Origin: Baekduia soli
Lineage (GTDB): Bacteria > Actinomycetota > Thermoleophilia > Solirubrobacterales > Solirubrobacteraceae
Length of the DNA: 64,000 bases
Direction of reading: 5' to 3'
NCBI RefSeq assembly: GCF_007970665.1
Contig: NZ_CP042430.1
Span: 2,790,001 to 2,854,000 of the forward strand
A program made the translations under genes and the position numbers. How positions within the stretch are numbered: the stretch's first letter is position 1; each line of letters starts with the position of its first letter. The notes beneath the pieces were generated by a model. It was not told where the DNA came from and did not search any database. It saw only the letters and a list, made by a program, of their open reading frames with translations. Below, piece by piece: positions 9,530 through 20,512 of this stretch.

Positions 9530-9882
9530 CGCTCGCCCAGGGGGCGAGGTCACCTTGCGGGTGTCGGCCCTGGGGGGCCGAACCCGCGGCTCGGGGCGGC
9601 GATCAGCGCACTCGGGGTGACGCTCGCCCAGGGGGCGAGGTCACCTTGCGGGTGTCGGCCCTGGGGGGCCGAACCCGCGGCTCGGGGCGGCGATCAGCGC
9701 ACTCGGGGTGACGCTCGCCCAGGGGGCGAGGTCACCTTGCGGGTGTCGGCCCTGGGGGGCCGAACCCGCGGCTCGGGGCGGCGATCAGCGCACTCGGGGT
9801 GACGCTCGCCCAGGGGGCGAGGTCACCTTGCGGGTGTCGGCCCTGGGGGGCCGAACCCGCGGCTCGGGGCGGCGATCAGCGC
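9521..9882. repeat. Four tandem 91-bp repeats, each with two bulged hairpins
   Basis: Copies start at 9521, 9612, 9703 and 9794 and look identical; the last ends around 9882. Each unit holds hairpin A (GTGAC, bulged G, CTCGCCC, loop AGG, GGGCGAG, GTCAC), CTT, then hairpin B (GCGGGT, bulged G, TCGGCCC, loop TGGG, GGGCCGA, ACCCGC). The array fills the gap between two convergent genes and supplies the stop codons of both. A single relative with the same architecture lies at 63264-63325, also between convergent genes. Candidate bidirectional terminator or REP-like element; there is no U-tract. Confidence 0.9.
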
Positions 9883-10895
9883 CCCGCGTGCATCGCGCCG
9901 ACGACGCCGGCCCAGGTGTCCGGCGTGGCCGCGTCGCCCGCGTGCAGCGCGATGCGGTCCACGCCCGTGGTGCGGGCGCGCAGGTCGGCTGCGAGCGCCT
10001 CCGGCGTCTCGCCGTAGGCGACGAAGAGGCGCAGCGTCTCGTCGTCGACGAGCGCGGGCATGTCGGCCCAGCCGCCGCTGCGCGACAGACGATGCAGCGC
10101 CTCGAACAGGTCGCTGCGGCCGTGGAGGTCGAGCACCTGGCGGTAGCCGGGCGTCGAGCCGTAGAACGCGACGCGGCGGCGGGCCGCCTCGAGCTCGTCG
10201 GGCGTGGTTGCCGCAAGCTGGGCCACGGAGATCGCCACGTCCTCCGGACGCCGGCCGGCGCGCTGCACGCCGCGCAGCAGCGCCGGGCGCACGACCTGCT
10301 CGAGGTACTCCGCGCTCTGCAGCGGGTGGACGAGCAGGCCGTCGGCGACCTCGCCGGTGATCTCGATCATCCGCTCGCGCACGGCCGCCAGGTGGACGGG
10401 CGGAGCGCCGTGGGGCTGGGGGCGCGGCCGGAACGCGGGCGGCATGAGCGTGTGCGAGGTGAACTCGCCGTGGAAGTCCAGAGCCTCGCCGGTCTCCCAC
10501 GCCGTCCAGATCGCGCGCAGCGCCAGGACGTACTCCCGCATGCGCCGGGCGGGGTGCGACCACGGAACGCCGAAGCGCCGCTCGACGTGCGCGCGGACCT
10601 GCGTCCCGAGGCCCAGCACGAACCGCCCGCCCGTGAGCTCCTGGAGGTTCCACGACGTGTAGGCGACCTCCATGGGCGTGCGCGGGAAGGCCAGGGCGAT
10701 GCCCGTGCCCAGCGCGACGCGCTCCGTGGCGCCGGCCGCCAGCGCGATCGGCAGGAACGGGTCGTTGTTGGTCTCGGTGACCACGACGCCGTCGAAGCCC
10801 AGGCGCTCGGCGTCGGCGGCCCACGCCGCGCTCTCGCCGATGGGGACCCCTCGCAGCGTCGCGTCGAGGGCGGGGCCGGAAGCGGGCGACGGCAT
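9876..10895 (-). CDS. LLM-class (luciferase-like) flavin/F420-dependent oxidoreductase
   Basis: 339 residues with the luciferase-like TIM-barrel pattern: WAADAERLGFDGVVVTE, then VALGTGIALAFPRTPMEVAY, GRFVLGLGTQVRAHVERRFG, and EVADGLLVHPLQSAEYL. Actinobacterial proteins of this type usually use F420H2 or FMNH2 to act on small molecules; the substrate is unknown. A TAGCAT -10-like element lies about 9 nt upstream of the ATG, suggesting a near-leaderless transcript. The TGA stop lies within the last 91-bp repeat copy. Transcribed divergently from the cupin gene. Confidence 0.88.
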   Translation of the reverse strand: MPSPASGPALDATLRGVPIGESAAWAADAERLGFDGVVVTETNNDPFLPIALAAGATERVALGTGIALAFPRTPMEVAYTSWNLQELTGGRFVLGLGTQVRAHVERRFGVPWSHPARRMREYVLALRAIWTAWETGEALDFHGEFTSHTLMPPAFRPRPQPHGAPPVHLAAVRERMIEITGEVADGLLVHPLQSAEYLEQVVRPALLRGVQRAGRRPEDVAISVAQLAATTPDELEAARRRVAFYGSTPGYRQVLDLHGRSDLFEALHRLSRSGGWADMPALVDDETLRLFVAYGETPEALAADLRARTTGVDRIALHAGDAATPDTWAGVVGAMHAGR

Positions 10896-10953
10896 CGAGA
10901 TGGCATGCTACGCCAATGTCCGACGTTCGCCTCGCAGGACGGGCCGCGACCCG

Positions 10954-11343
10954 ATGATCATCAACCACGGACGCGTCGACGGCCAGCCGTCAGACCAGCG
11001 CGGGCCGACGTTCACCGGCCAGGTGTGGGCCGAGCCGCTGCTCTCGCCGACCGAGGGCGTGGCCGTCAACACGGTGTTCTTCCCGCCCGGCGCGCGGACG
11101 CACTGGCACACCCACGCCACGGGTCAGATCCTCATGGTCACCCACGGCGCGGGGTTCGTGCGCAACGACGCCGGCGAGGGCGGGCCGCTGCGGCCGGGCG
11201 ACGTCGTGTGGATCTCGCCGGGCGAGCGCCACTGGCACGGTGCGGGGCCCGACACCTACCTCACGCACATCGCGATCTCGCTCGGGGACGCCGACTGGCA
11301 GGACGCCGTCGACGACGCCGACTACGACGCGGCGCGCGGCTGA
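10954..11343 (+). CDS. Small cupin-domain protein
   Basis: 129 residues from ATG 10954, preceded by AGGACGG. A single-domain cupin: metal-binding histidines in RTHWHTHATGQILMVTHG (motif 1, GX5HXHX4EX6G-like, with Gln in place of Glu) and PGERHWHGAGPDTYLTHIAI (motif 2). The family includes small oxygenases, isomerases and carboxymuconolactone-type proteins fused with cupins. An in-frame ATG further upstream (10903) would overlap the divergent gene's promoter, so I prefer the shorter form. No operon partner is obvious. Confidence 0.85.
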   Translation: MIINHGRVDGQPSDQRGPTFTGQVWAEPLLSPTEGVAVNTVFFPPGARTHWHTHATGQILMVTHGAGFVRNDAGEGGPLRPGDVVWISPGERHWHGAGPDTYLTHIAISLGDADWQDAVDDADYDAARG

Positions 11344-11357
11344 GTCGTCGCGACCCT

Positions 11358-11407
11358 GAATCTTCGAAGTTCATGAGATCCTGAGGCGCTGGTAGCCTCA
11401 GGATCTC
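11358..11407 (+). promoter_or_regulatory. Operator/promoter region of the ArsR-type regulator with a perfect 13-bp inverted repeat
   Basis: GAGATCCTGAGGC (11375-11387), 7-nt spacer, GCCTCAGGATCTC (11395-11407): perfect arms ending 1 nt before the GTG start. TAGCCT (11393-11398) is a reasonable -10 element, giving a nearly leaderless mRNA. Upstream lies GAATCTTC (11358-11365), whose reverse complement GAAGATTC recurs at 11864-11871 before the hydrogenase-like operon. Together this suggests autoregulation plus control of the operon by the encoded repressor. Confidence 0.55.
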
Positions 11408-11408
11408 C

Positions 11409-11804
11409 GTGCCCGCCGACGCGCAGCCGACACCCCCCGCAGGCCCCCCGCCGATCTACCGGCTCAAGGCGGACTTCTTCCGCCTGCTCGGCCACCCGGC
11501 GCGGGTCCGGATCCTCGAGCTGCTGCGCGACGGCGAGCGCAACGTCGGCGAGCTGCAGGCCGCGCTCGGCCTGGACTCCAGCGGCACCTCGCAGCACCTG
11601 ACCGCCATGCGCCGGCAGGGGCTGCTCGCGAGCCGGCGGGCCGGCACGAACGTGTTCTACCGCGTCACCGACCCGCGGCTCTTCGACCTGCTCGAGATCG
11701 CGAAGCAGATCCTCACGGCCCAGCTCGAGCAGACCCGCGAGCTGCTGGGCGACCTGGCCGGTGCCGACGCACCGGCCGCGCCGCGCCGCACCGGGCGTCG
11801 CTGA
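11409..11804 (+). CDS. ArsR-family winged-helix transcriptional regulator
   Basis: 131 residues. A short Pro-rich tail precedes the winged helix: FFRLLGHPARVRILELLRDG, the recognition region VGELQAALGLDSSGTSQHLT, and wing LLASRRAGTNVFYRVTDPRL. This is the ArsR/SmtB layout, normally a dimeric repressor that releases DNA on binding a metal or other ligand. I see no CxC metal site in the recognition helix. A C-terminal basic, Ala/Pro-rich tail follows the dimer helix. It sits directly upstream of the hydrogenase-like operon and shares a candidate motif with that operon's leader, so it is the likely regulator (inference). Confidence 0.88.
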   Translation: MPADAQPTPPAGPPPIYRLKADFFRLLGHPARVRILELLRDGERNVGELQAALGLDSSGTSQHLTAMRRQGLLASRRAGTNVFYRVTDPRLFDLLEIAKQILTAQLEQTRELLGDLAGADAPAAPRRTGRR

Positions 11805-11863
11805 GCGGCCGCGCCGGCCGGCACGTGCGGGCGCCGTGATCGGTTCCAAGTCTTAGAAATACG

Positions 11864-11888
11864 GAAGATTCAGAGAACTGAATATCTT
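11864..11888 (+). promoter_or_regulatory. Candidate operator/promoter of the hydrogenase-like operon
   Basis: An AT-rich island in a very GC-rich sequence. It contains ATTCAG-AGAA-CTGAAT (11868-11883), an inverted repeat, overlapping GAAGATTC (11864-11871), the reverse complement of GAATCTTC found in front of the ArsR-type gene. TATCTT (11883-11888) could be a -10 element. The gene starts at 11909. Confidence 0.45.
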
Positions 11889-11908
11889 GGTACCTTGAGA
11901 GATCGCTG

Positions 11909-13865
<1,957 letters not shown>

Positions 13866-13869
<4 letters not shown>

Positions 13870-14795
13870 CCGGCGCCGACGCCGGCGCCGGCGTCGCGCA
13901 GGTCGCGGGCGGCCTGGTGCTCGCGCCGCTGGCCGCGGGCTGGATCCAGCATCTCAAGGGGCGCCTGCAGGGCCGGCGTGGGCCGTCGGCGCTGCAGCCC
14001 TACCGCGACCTGCGCCGCCTGTGGGGCAAGAGCGCCGTGCAGCCCAGCGCCGCCGGGCCGCTGTACCGCGCCGCGCCCGCGGTCGTGGCGGCCGCCCTGC
14101 TCGTGGCCGCGCTCGTCGTGCCCGTCGGCGGCCGCGCGGCGGACTGGGGCGTCGGCCACGACGCGCTCGTCGTCATCGGCCTGCTCGCGCTGGCCCGCGG
14201 CGCCCTGGCGCTGTCGGCCTGGGACACCGGCGCGGGGTTCGGGCTCCTGGGCGCCGGGCGCGACCTGACCTTCGCGGTGTTCGTCGAGGGCGTGCTGCTG
14301 CTCGTGGTGCTGCTGGCCGGGCGGGCGGTGGGCGGCAGCACCGACCTCGTGGCGCTGTCGGGCGCGGCGGCGGGCGGCGCGCCCTGGCACTCGGCCGCGC
14401 ACTGGTGCGCCGGGGCGGCCTTCGCGCTCGTCGCCCTGGCCGAGACCGGCCGCCAGCCCGTCGACAACCCCGACACCCACCTCGAGCTGACGATGGTCCA
14501 CGAAGGCCCGCTGCTGGAGTACGCCGGGCGCGACCTGGCCTGCCTGCAGTGGGCCGCCGCCGCGCGGCTGTGGCTCATGCTCGTGCTGGCCGCCGGGCTC
14601 TTCGCGCCCACCACCGGCCCGTTCACGGCGCGGCTGGCGCTCGCGGCCGCGACGGTCGCCGTCCTCTGCGTGGCGATCGCGCTCACCGAGACCGCGCTGG
14701 CCAAGATGCGCATCCTGCGCGTGCCGGTGTTCGTCGGCGGGGCCGGCGCGCTCTGCCTCATCGGCCTGGCCGGCAGCCTGGTGCAGGGCGCGTGA
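13866..14795 (+). CDS. HyfC/NuoH-like membrane-anchor subunit
   Basis: 309 residues from a GTG overlapping the previous stop. Landmarks of the NuoH/HyfC family: GWIQHLKGRLQGRRGPSALQPYRDL near the N-terminus (contact with the quinone or hydrophilic arm) and the acidic loop LAETGRQPVDNPDTHLELTM with VHEGPLLEYAGRDLA. About seven hydrophobic helices. It links the membrane arm to the NuoB/D-like subunits encoded downstream. The conserved acidic loop is intact, so coupling to ion translocation is plausible even though the catalytic subunit is altered. Confidence 0.9.
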
Positions 14796-15409
14796 GCGGC
14801 ACGCTGCTCTGGGCGCTGGTGGCCCTCGGCCTGGCGGTCGTCGTGGCGCGCCGGCGCAGCGTGGCGATCGCGCTCGTCGCCGTGCAGTCCGTGCTGCTGG
14901 GCGCCTCGGCCATGACGGGGGCGATCGGCGACGAGCACGGCCTCGTCGTCGCCGGCGTCGTGGTGCTGGCGCGCGGGGTCGGCCTGCCCGGCCTGCTGCT
15001 GTGGGTCGTGCGCGGCACCCGCGAGCCGCGTCGCGTCGCGTCGGAGCGCTCCGTGCTCGGGCGGCTCGTGCTCGCCGTCGCGGCCGTCGGCGCCGCCGCC
15101 GCGCTCATCCCGCGCTTCGGCCTCGACGAGCCGGGCGCCGAGCGCGCGGTCGCGGCGCTGCTCGTGCTGGGGATCGTGATCGCCGCCGTGCGCCGCCCCG
15201 TCGTCTTCCAGGCCCTCGGCGTCCTCGTCGCCGAGAACGGGATCTACCTGGCCGGGCTGACGGTCGCCGGCGGGATCCCGGGCGCGATCGAGCTGGCCCT
15301 GCTCTTCGACGTCCTCGTCGTGCTGACCGTCGCGGCGGCGTTCGGCTCGCGGATCCACGAGGTCTTCGGCACGAGCGACACCAGCCTGCTGGCCGAGCTG
15401 CATGACTGA
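14792..15409 (+). CDS. HyfE-like membrane subunit (NuoK-related)
   Basis: 205 residues, six or so hydrophobic segments, starting at a GTG overlapping the previous stop. The segment FQALGVLVAENGIYLAGLTV near residue 138 is characteristic of HyfE and contains the NuoK-like buried glutamate. The C-terminus IHEVFGTSDTSLLAELHD is also typical for HyfE proteins. It belongs between HyfC and HyfF in the membrane arm of hydrogenase-4-type complexes, as the gene order here shows. No anomaly apart from the GTG start. Confidence 0.85.
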   Translation: MSGTLLWALVALGLAVVVARRRSVAIALVAVQSVLLGASAMTGAIGDEHGLVVAGVVVLARGVGLPGLLLWVVRGTREPRRVASERSVLGRLVLAVAAVGAAAALIPRFGLDEPGAERAVAALLVLGIVIAAVRRPVVFQALGVLVAENGIYLAGLTVAGGIPGAIELALLFDVLVVLTVAAAFGSRIHEVFGTSDTSLLAELHD

Positions 15410-16868
15410 GGCCCTGGTCATCGCGATGCTCGCCGTGCCGGTCCTGGCCGCCGCGGTGCTCGCCCTGCCCGGCGCGCGGGGCGTCGCCGACCGCGTCAAC
15501 CGCGCCGCCGCGATCGTCGTGGCCGGCCTGGCCCTGGCCGTCGCGGCGCCCCAGGTCGCGGCCGGCGGCCCGACGGCCGGGAGCTGGTGGGTGGTCGACC
15601 CGGCCGGGGCGGTGTTCCTGGCCGTCATCGCGGTCATCGGCCTGCTCAGCGCGCTGGCGTCGCCGGCGCACCTGGCCGGCGGCGGGCGCGGGTTCGTGGC
15701 CGTCCGGCACGCCGGCGGCTTCTACTACGCGGCGTTCCACCTGTTCTGGGCCGCGCTGCTGGCCGTGGCGGTCGTCGACAACCTCGCCGTGGCCTGGCTG
15801 CTCATCGAGGCCACGACCGCGGCGTCTGCGCTGCTCGTGGCCTCCAGCGGCCGTCCGAGCGCCCTCGAGGCCGGCTGGAAGTACCTCGTGCTCACGACGC
15901 TGGGGCTGGGCGTCGCGCTGCTGGGGATCATCGTCCTGTACGCGGGCCTGGGCCGCGGCCACGGCGCGCTGGGCACCCTGGACTGGCCCGCGATCCACGA
16001 CCTGGCCGCGGGGCTGGACCCCGGCGCCGGGCTGCTGGCGCTCGTGCTCATCCTCGGCGGCCTGGCGACGAAGATCGGCTGGGCGCCGGTGCACAGCTGG
16101 CTGCCCGACGCCCACAGCGAGGCGCCGCCGCCCGTCAGCGCGATGCTGTCGGCGGCGCTGCTGCCGACCGTCATGCTCGTGGCCTGGCGCGTGCAGCTCG
16201 CGCTGCAGCCGGCCACCGACGGCACCTCGTCGGCGCTGCTGCTCGGCTTCGGCCTGGCGTCGCTGGCCGTCGCGGTGCCCTTCCTGTGGAGCGCGCTGCC
16301 GCTCAAGCGCCTGCTGGCCTACTCGAGCCTGGAGCACATGGGCGTGCTCGCGCTGGGCATGGGCTTCGTGAGCCCGCTGGCGACGGCCGGCGTCGTCGTC
16401 CACGTCGCCGGCCACGCGCTGGCCAAGGCGCTGGGGTTCTACGCGGCCGCGCCGCTGCTGCGGGCCGACCCGGGCCTGTCGGGGCGCCCGGCGCGGGCGC
16501 TGGCGTCGGCCTCGCCGCAGGGCGCGGTCGCCGTGGCGGTCGCGCTGCTGTCGCTGAGCGGGCTGCCGCCGTCGCCGCTGTTCTTCAGCGAGCTGCTCAT
16601 CCTGCTCGGCGGCCTGGCCGCGGGCCAGACCGCCGTGGTCGTGGCCGCCGCGCTGCTGCTGGCGCTCGGCTTCCTCGGCCTGGTGCACGCCCTCATCGAG
16701 GGCATCGTCTCCGAGCGCCCCGCCGTCTCGCGCCACGGGCGCCGGCCGGAGCGGGGCCTGGTCGCGGTCACCGCGGTCGTCGTGGTCCTGCTCGTCGCGC
16801 TCTCGGGCGCCGCGTACCTGCTGCCCGGCTCCGACGTCGTGGGCCGGCTCATGGGCGGCGTGGCGTGA
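15402..16868 (+). CDS. HyfF/NuoN/NuoM-like proton-translocating membrane subunit
   Basis: 488 residues; ATG overlaps the hyfE-like stop by 8 bp. It carries the antiporter-family motif around LLIEATTAASALLVASS, then GLATKIGWAPVHSWLPDAHSEAPPPVSAMLSAAL (a run of family residues with the key lysine and glutamate) and KRLLAYSSLEHMGVLALGMG. Second ion-translocating subunit of the complex, homologous to the HyfB-like one. About fourteen membrane helices are expected. The order B-C-E-F-G-I matches a compact hydrogenase-4 type operon lacking a HyfD-like third antiporter and a ferredoxin-like HyfA/H. Confidence 0.9.
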   Translation: MTEALVIAMLAVPVLAAAVLALPGARGVADRVNRAAAIVVAGLALAVAAPQVAAGGPTAGSWWVVDPAGAVFLAVIAVIGLLSALASPAHLAGGGRGFVAVRHAGGFYYAAFHLFWAALLAVAVVDNLAVAWLLIEATTAASALLVASSGRPSALEAGWKYLVLTTLGLGVALLGIIVLYAGLGRGHGALGTLDWPAIHDLAAGLDPGAGLLALVLILGGLATKIGWAPVHSWLPDAHSEAPPPVSAMLSAALLPTVMLVAWRVQLALQPATDGTSSALLLGFGLASLAVAVPFLWSALPLKRLLAYSSLEHMGVLALGMGFVSPLATAGVVVHVAGHALAKALGFYAAAPLLRADPGLSGRPARALASASPQGAVAVAVALLSLSGLPPSPLFFSELLILLGGLAAGQTAVVVAAALLLALGFLGLVHALIEGIVSERPAVSRHGRRPERGLVAVTAVVVVLLVALSGAAYLLPGSDVVGRLMGGVA

Positions 16869-18316
16869 CGCTCGCCGGGCCCACGGCGGCGCCGCCGCGT
16901 GCGGGCGTGACCGCGCGCGAGGTGGCGCCGGGCGACTGGGTCACGGCCGTCGCCTCCGGGCTGGCCGCGGGCCACGCGTTCGCGGGGCTGCACGCCCTCG
17001 GCGGCCCCGCCGGGCCCGGCGTGCGCCTGGCGATGGTGCGCGGCGCCGAGCACCTCCTGCTCACCGCCCGCGCCCCCGGGCGGCGCGTCGCGTCGGTCGC
17101 CCCGGTGCTGCCGGCCGCCGTGTGGGACGAGCGCGAGGCCCACGACCTGCACGGCTGGGCGTTCACCGGGCACGAGCCCATGCGGCCGCTGGCCGACCAC
17201 GGCGTGCCGACCGCCGCGTGGACGCCGGAGGTCGACGGGCGCGACGTCCACCAGATGGCCGTCGGGCCGGTGCACGCCGGGATCATCGAGTCCGGTCACT
17301 TCCGCTTCCAGGTCGTGGGGGAGCGGATCCTGCACGTCGACCTGCGGCTGTTCTACAAGCACCGCGGCCTGGAGGCCGCGGCCGAGGGCCTCGGCCACGA
17401 GCAGGCGCTCGCCCACGTCCAGCGAGCGTGCGCCGCCGACGCGGTGGCCAACACGGTGGCCTACGCCCAGGCCTGCGAGGCGGCCCTCGGCCTCTGGCCG
17501 ACGCCCGGCCTGCGGCGGGAGCGCACGCTCCTGCTCGAGCTCGAGCGCCTCTACAACCACCTGCACGACCTCTCCGCGGTCTGTGCCGGGGTCGGCTTCG
17601 CACCCGGGGCGATGCTCTTCGGGGCGCTCAAGGAGCGCGCCCAGCGGCTCAACGCCCGCCTCTGCGGCCACCGGTTCCTCTTCGGCACGATCGCGGTCGG
17701 GCGCAGCGGGCTCGCCGCCGGGCCGATGACCGGCGACGAGCTCCGGGGCGGCCTGGTCGACCTGGCGCGCGAGGTCGCGCGGGCCTGGCACGAGCTGCAG
17801 TTCGCGGGCTCGCTGCAGGACCGGCTCGAGGGCACGGGGCTCACCGCGGCCGCCGACGTGCTGCGGCTGGGGGCGGTGGGCCCCGCGGCCCGCGCGGCGG
17901 GCGTCGCGGCCGATGCGCGCACCGCCGCGCCGCGCCTGGCCTACGACGGCTTCGCCCCCGCCGTCCCCGAGGCGCCCACCGGCGACGTCGCCGCGCGGGT
18001 CCAGGTGCGCGCGGCCGAGCTGACCGCCACGCTGGGGCGGCTCGACACGCTGCTGGCCCAGCCGCCGGCGGGCCCGGCGGCCGCCGGGCGCGAGGGCGAC
18101 GCCGGCGGCCTCGGCGCCGCGACGGTCGAGAGCCCGCGCGGGGCGACGACGTGCGTCGTGGAGCTGGCCGGCGACGCGGTCGCCCGCGTGCACCTGCGCA
18201 CGGGCTCCTACGCGAACTGGCCGCTGCTCGCGCTGGCGGTGCGCGGCGAGCTGCTGGCCGACTTCCCGCTCATCAACAAGAGCTTCGAGCTCTGCTACGC
18301 CTGCGTGGACCGCTGA
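16865..18316 (+). CDS. HyfG/NuoCD-like large subunit lacking one [NiFe] cysteine
   Basis: 483 residues: an N-terminal NuoC-like domain (VLPAAVWDEREAHDLHGWAF) fused to a NuoD/hydrogenase large-subunit domain (LFYKHRGLEAAAEG, LLELERLYNHLHDLSAVC). True group-4 hydrogenases have two CxxC pairs. Here the first (normally CGIC...H) reads RACAADAVANT: Cys189 is kept, the second cysteine is Asp192, and the following His is Asn196. The last pair is intact: ELCYACVDR with Cys477 and Cys480, and the protein ends right after it with no tail for a maturation protease to cleave. A four-cysteine NiFe site cannot form, so it is likely a hydrogenase-related subunit with another role. Confidence 0.88.
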   Translation: MTLAGPTAAPPRAGVTAREVAPGDWVTAVASGLAAGHAFAGLHALGGPAGPGVRLAMVRGAEHLLLTARAPGRRVASVAPVLPAAVWDEREAHDLHGWAFTGHEPMRPLADHGVPTAAWTPEVDGRDVHQMAVGPVHAGIIESGHFRFQVVGERILHVDLRLFYKHRGLEAAAEGLGHEQALAHVQRACAADAVANTVAYAQACEAALGLWPTPGLRRERTLLLELERLYNHLHDLSAVCAGVGFAPGAMLFGALKERAQRLNARLCGHRFLFGTIAVGRSGLAAGPMTGDELRGGLVDLAREVARAWHELQFAGSLQDRLEGTGLTAAADVLRLGAVGPAARAAGVAADARTAAPRLAYDGFAPAVPEAPTGDVAARVQVRAAELTATLGRLDTLLAQPPAGPAAAGREGDAGGLGAATVESPRGATTCVVELAGDAVARVHLRTGSYANWPLLALAVRGELLADFPLINKSFELCYACVDR

Positions 18317-18784
18317 GTGTTCGTCCTGCTCCGCCACCTTCAGCAGCTGCGCCGCTCGGCGGCCCTGCCGCGCACGGCGACGCGCGGCTCGCTCGCCCTG
18401 CGCCACGTCGACGCCGGCTCGTGCAACGGCTGCGAGCACGAGCTCGGCGCCGTCACCGGCGTCTACTACGACCTCCAGCAGTACGGGCTCGACGTCGTCG
18501 CGTCCCCGCGCCACGCCGACGTGCTCCTGGTCACCGGCGCCGTGACGACGCGGATGGCCGGGCCGCTGCAGGCGGCGTACGCGGCGATGCCCGAGCCGCG
18601 GCTGGTCGCCGCGCTCGGCGACTGCGCGCTGGGCCGCGGCGTCCTGGGCACGGCGTCCGAGCTCGCCGGGCCGCTGGACGGCCTGCTGCCCGTCGACCTG
18701 CGGATCCCGGGCTGCCCGCCGGCGCCGGCCGTGATCGCGGAGCACCTCGTCGCGGCCCTGCGCGACCGCGCGGCCGGCAGCTAA
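18317..18784 (+). CDS. HyfI/NuoB-like iron-sulfur small subunit
   Basis: 155 residues from the GTG immediately after the previous stop. Four cysteines in the proximal [4Fe-4S] pattern are all present: GSCNGCEHE (Cys36 and Cys39), ALGDCALG, and IPGCPPAP. The fold is that of NuoB and the small subunit of group-4 hydrogenases. It would hold the cluster next to the large subunit's catalytic region. No other iron-sulfur subunit and no hyp maturation genes are nearby, so the electron donor to this complex is unclear. The operon ends here; a 32-bp gap with AAAGGACG precedes the next gene. Confidence 0.9.
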   Translation: MFVLLRHLQQLRRSAALPRTATRGSLALRHVDAGSCNGCEHELGAVTGVYYDLQQYGLDVVASPRHADVLLVTGAVTTRMAGPLQAAYAAMPEPRLVAALGDCALGRGVLGTASELAGPLDGLLPVDLRIPGCPPAPAVIAEHLVAALRDRAAGS

Positions 18785-18816
18785 GGTCGGCAGCGACGGC
18801 GACGAAAAGGACGGCC

Positions 18817-20504
18817 ATGGCCGCGATGAAGTGGGCAGGGTGGGGCGAGGAGGACGTGGCGTTCTCGGCGGAGGACAAGCCCGCGCTCGGGCCGTTCCTG
18901 GAGACGCACCTGGGGCTCGATCTCGGGCGCGTGCGGCAGCGCCCGGCCGCGTTCGGCGACCTCGAGGTGCCCGCGCCCTCGGCCGAGCCCGAGCTGCTCG
19001 CGGCGCTGGGGGAGGCCGTCGGCGCCGAGCACGTCTCCCAGGACGCGCGCGACCGCGTGCTGCACGCCCGCGGCAAGAGCCTGCGCGACCTCGTGCGCCA
19101 CCGGCGCGGCGAGATCGGCCGCATCCCCGACGTCGTCGTGCGCCCGGCCGACGAGGACCAGATCGCCGCGGTCCTGCGCGAGGCGCTGGACGCCGACGCC
19201 GTGCTCATCCCGTTCGGCGGCGGCACGAACATCTCCGGCAGCCTCGAGGTGCCCCCCGACGAGGCGCGCACCGTCATCTCGCTCGACCTCGGCCGGATGG
19301 ACCGCGTCCTGGAGATCGACGAGGTCTCGCGGCTGGCGCGCGTGCAGCCCGGCGTCTTCGGCCCGCACCTGGAGCAGCAGCTCACCGCGCGCGGCTGGAC
19401 CCTGGGCCACTACCCCGACAGCTTCACCCACTCCACGCTGGGGGCTGGATCGCGACGCGCTCGTCGGGCATGCAGTCCGACAAGTACGGCGACGTCGCCG
19501 ACCTCACGCGCGGCCTGCGCGTCGTGACGCCGTCGGGCCTGCTCGTCGTGCGGCCGGTCCCCGCGACGTCGACCGGGCCCAGCGTCCGGGAGATGGTCCT
19601 GGGCAGCGAGGGCCGGCTCGGGATCATCAGCGAGGCGACGGTGCAGGTGCACCGCGTGCCCGCCGAGCGCGTGATCCTGGGCTACCTGTTCCCGTCGTGG
19701 GCCGAGTCCCTGGCGGCGATGCGCGACCTGGCCGCCTCGGAGGCCACGCCGTCGGTCACCCGGGTATCCGACGCGCCGGAGACGGTGTTCTCCTTCGCCA
19801 CCAAGAAGGGCAACTCGGTCGCCGACCGGCTCAAGTCCCGGGCGCTGAAGGAGTTCCTCGCGCGCCGCCGCGGCTTCGACGTGTCGGCGATGTGCCTGTC
19901 GTTCATCGGCTTCGAGGGCAGCGAGCGCCACGTCGCCGCGCAGCGGCGTGCCACCGGGCGGATCGTGGCGGCCCACGGCGGCGTGTGCATCGGCAGCGGA
20001 CCCGGGGAGCTCTACGACCAGAAGAAGTTCGACACCCCGTACATCCGCGACTACCTGCTCGACCGCGGCGCCCTGGCCGACGTGTCGGAGACCTCGGCCC
20101 CGTGGAGCGCGCTGCCGCACGTCTACGAGGCGGCGATGGGCGCGGGACGCGGCGCGTTCGGCGAGCTCGGCGTCAAGGGCTACATCATGAGCCATCTGTC
20201 GCACTCCTACCACGGGGGCGCCTGCCTGTACTTCACGTTCGCGTTCACGCCGGTCGCCGGGCGCGACGCGCTGGCCGACTACGACGTCGTCAAGTCGGCC
20301 ATCCAGCAGGCCTTCGTCGACTCGGGCGCGACGCTCTCCCACCACCACGCCGTCGGCACCGAGCACGCGCGCTGGCTCGAGCAGGACATCTCGGCGCCCG
20401 GCGTTGCGCTCGTGCGCGCGGTGTTCGACGCCGCCGACCCGGGCGCGAACCTCAACCCCGGCAAGATCACCGGGGCCGCGAAACCCACGGCCGCGGCGGG
20501 GTAA
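18817..20504 (+). CDS. FAD-binding oxidase, alkyldihydroxyacetonephosphate synthase-like, with one frame break
   Basis: Read as one gene it gives about 562 residues. The N-terminal FAD-binding domain has IPDVVVRPADEDQIAAVLRE and PFGGGTNISGSLE. The frame breaks at the G5 run 19440-19444: DSFTHSTLG continues one base out of frame as GWIATRSSGMQSDKYGD, a conserved AGPS stretch; one extra G repairs it. The C-terminal part carries SYHGGACLYFTFAF and ATLSHHHAVGTEH, matching the Tyr and HHH catalytic elements of AGPS. AGPS swaps the acyl group of acyl-DHAP for a fatty alcohol, the step creating the ether bond of ether lipids. The PlsC-like gene downstream supports a lipid role. Confidence 0.85.
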
Positions 20505-20512
20505 CAGGACGT

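Noticed and set aside
9617-9875. Short open frames repeated every 91 bp in the tandem array
   Set aside because: They are simply the repeat unit read through; the conserved signal is the hairpin pairing, not a peptide, and there is no ribosome site.
9521-9882. CRISPR-like array
   Set aside because: The whole 91-bp unit is repeated without unique spacers and there are no cas genes.
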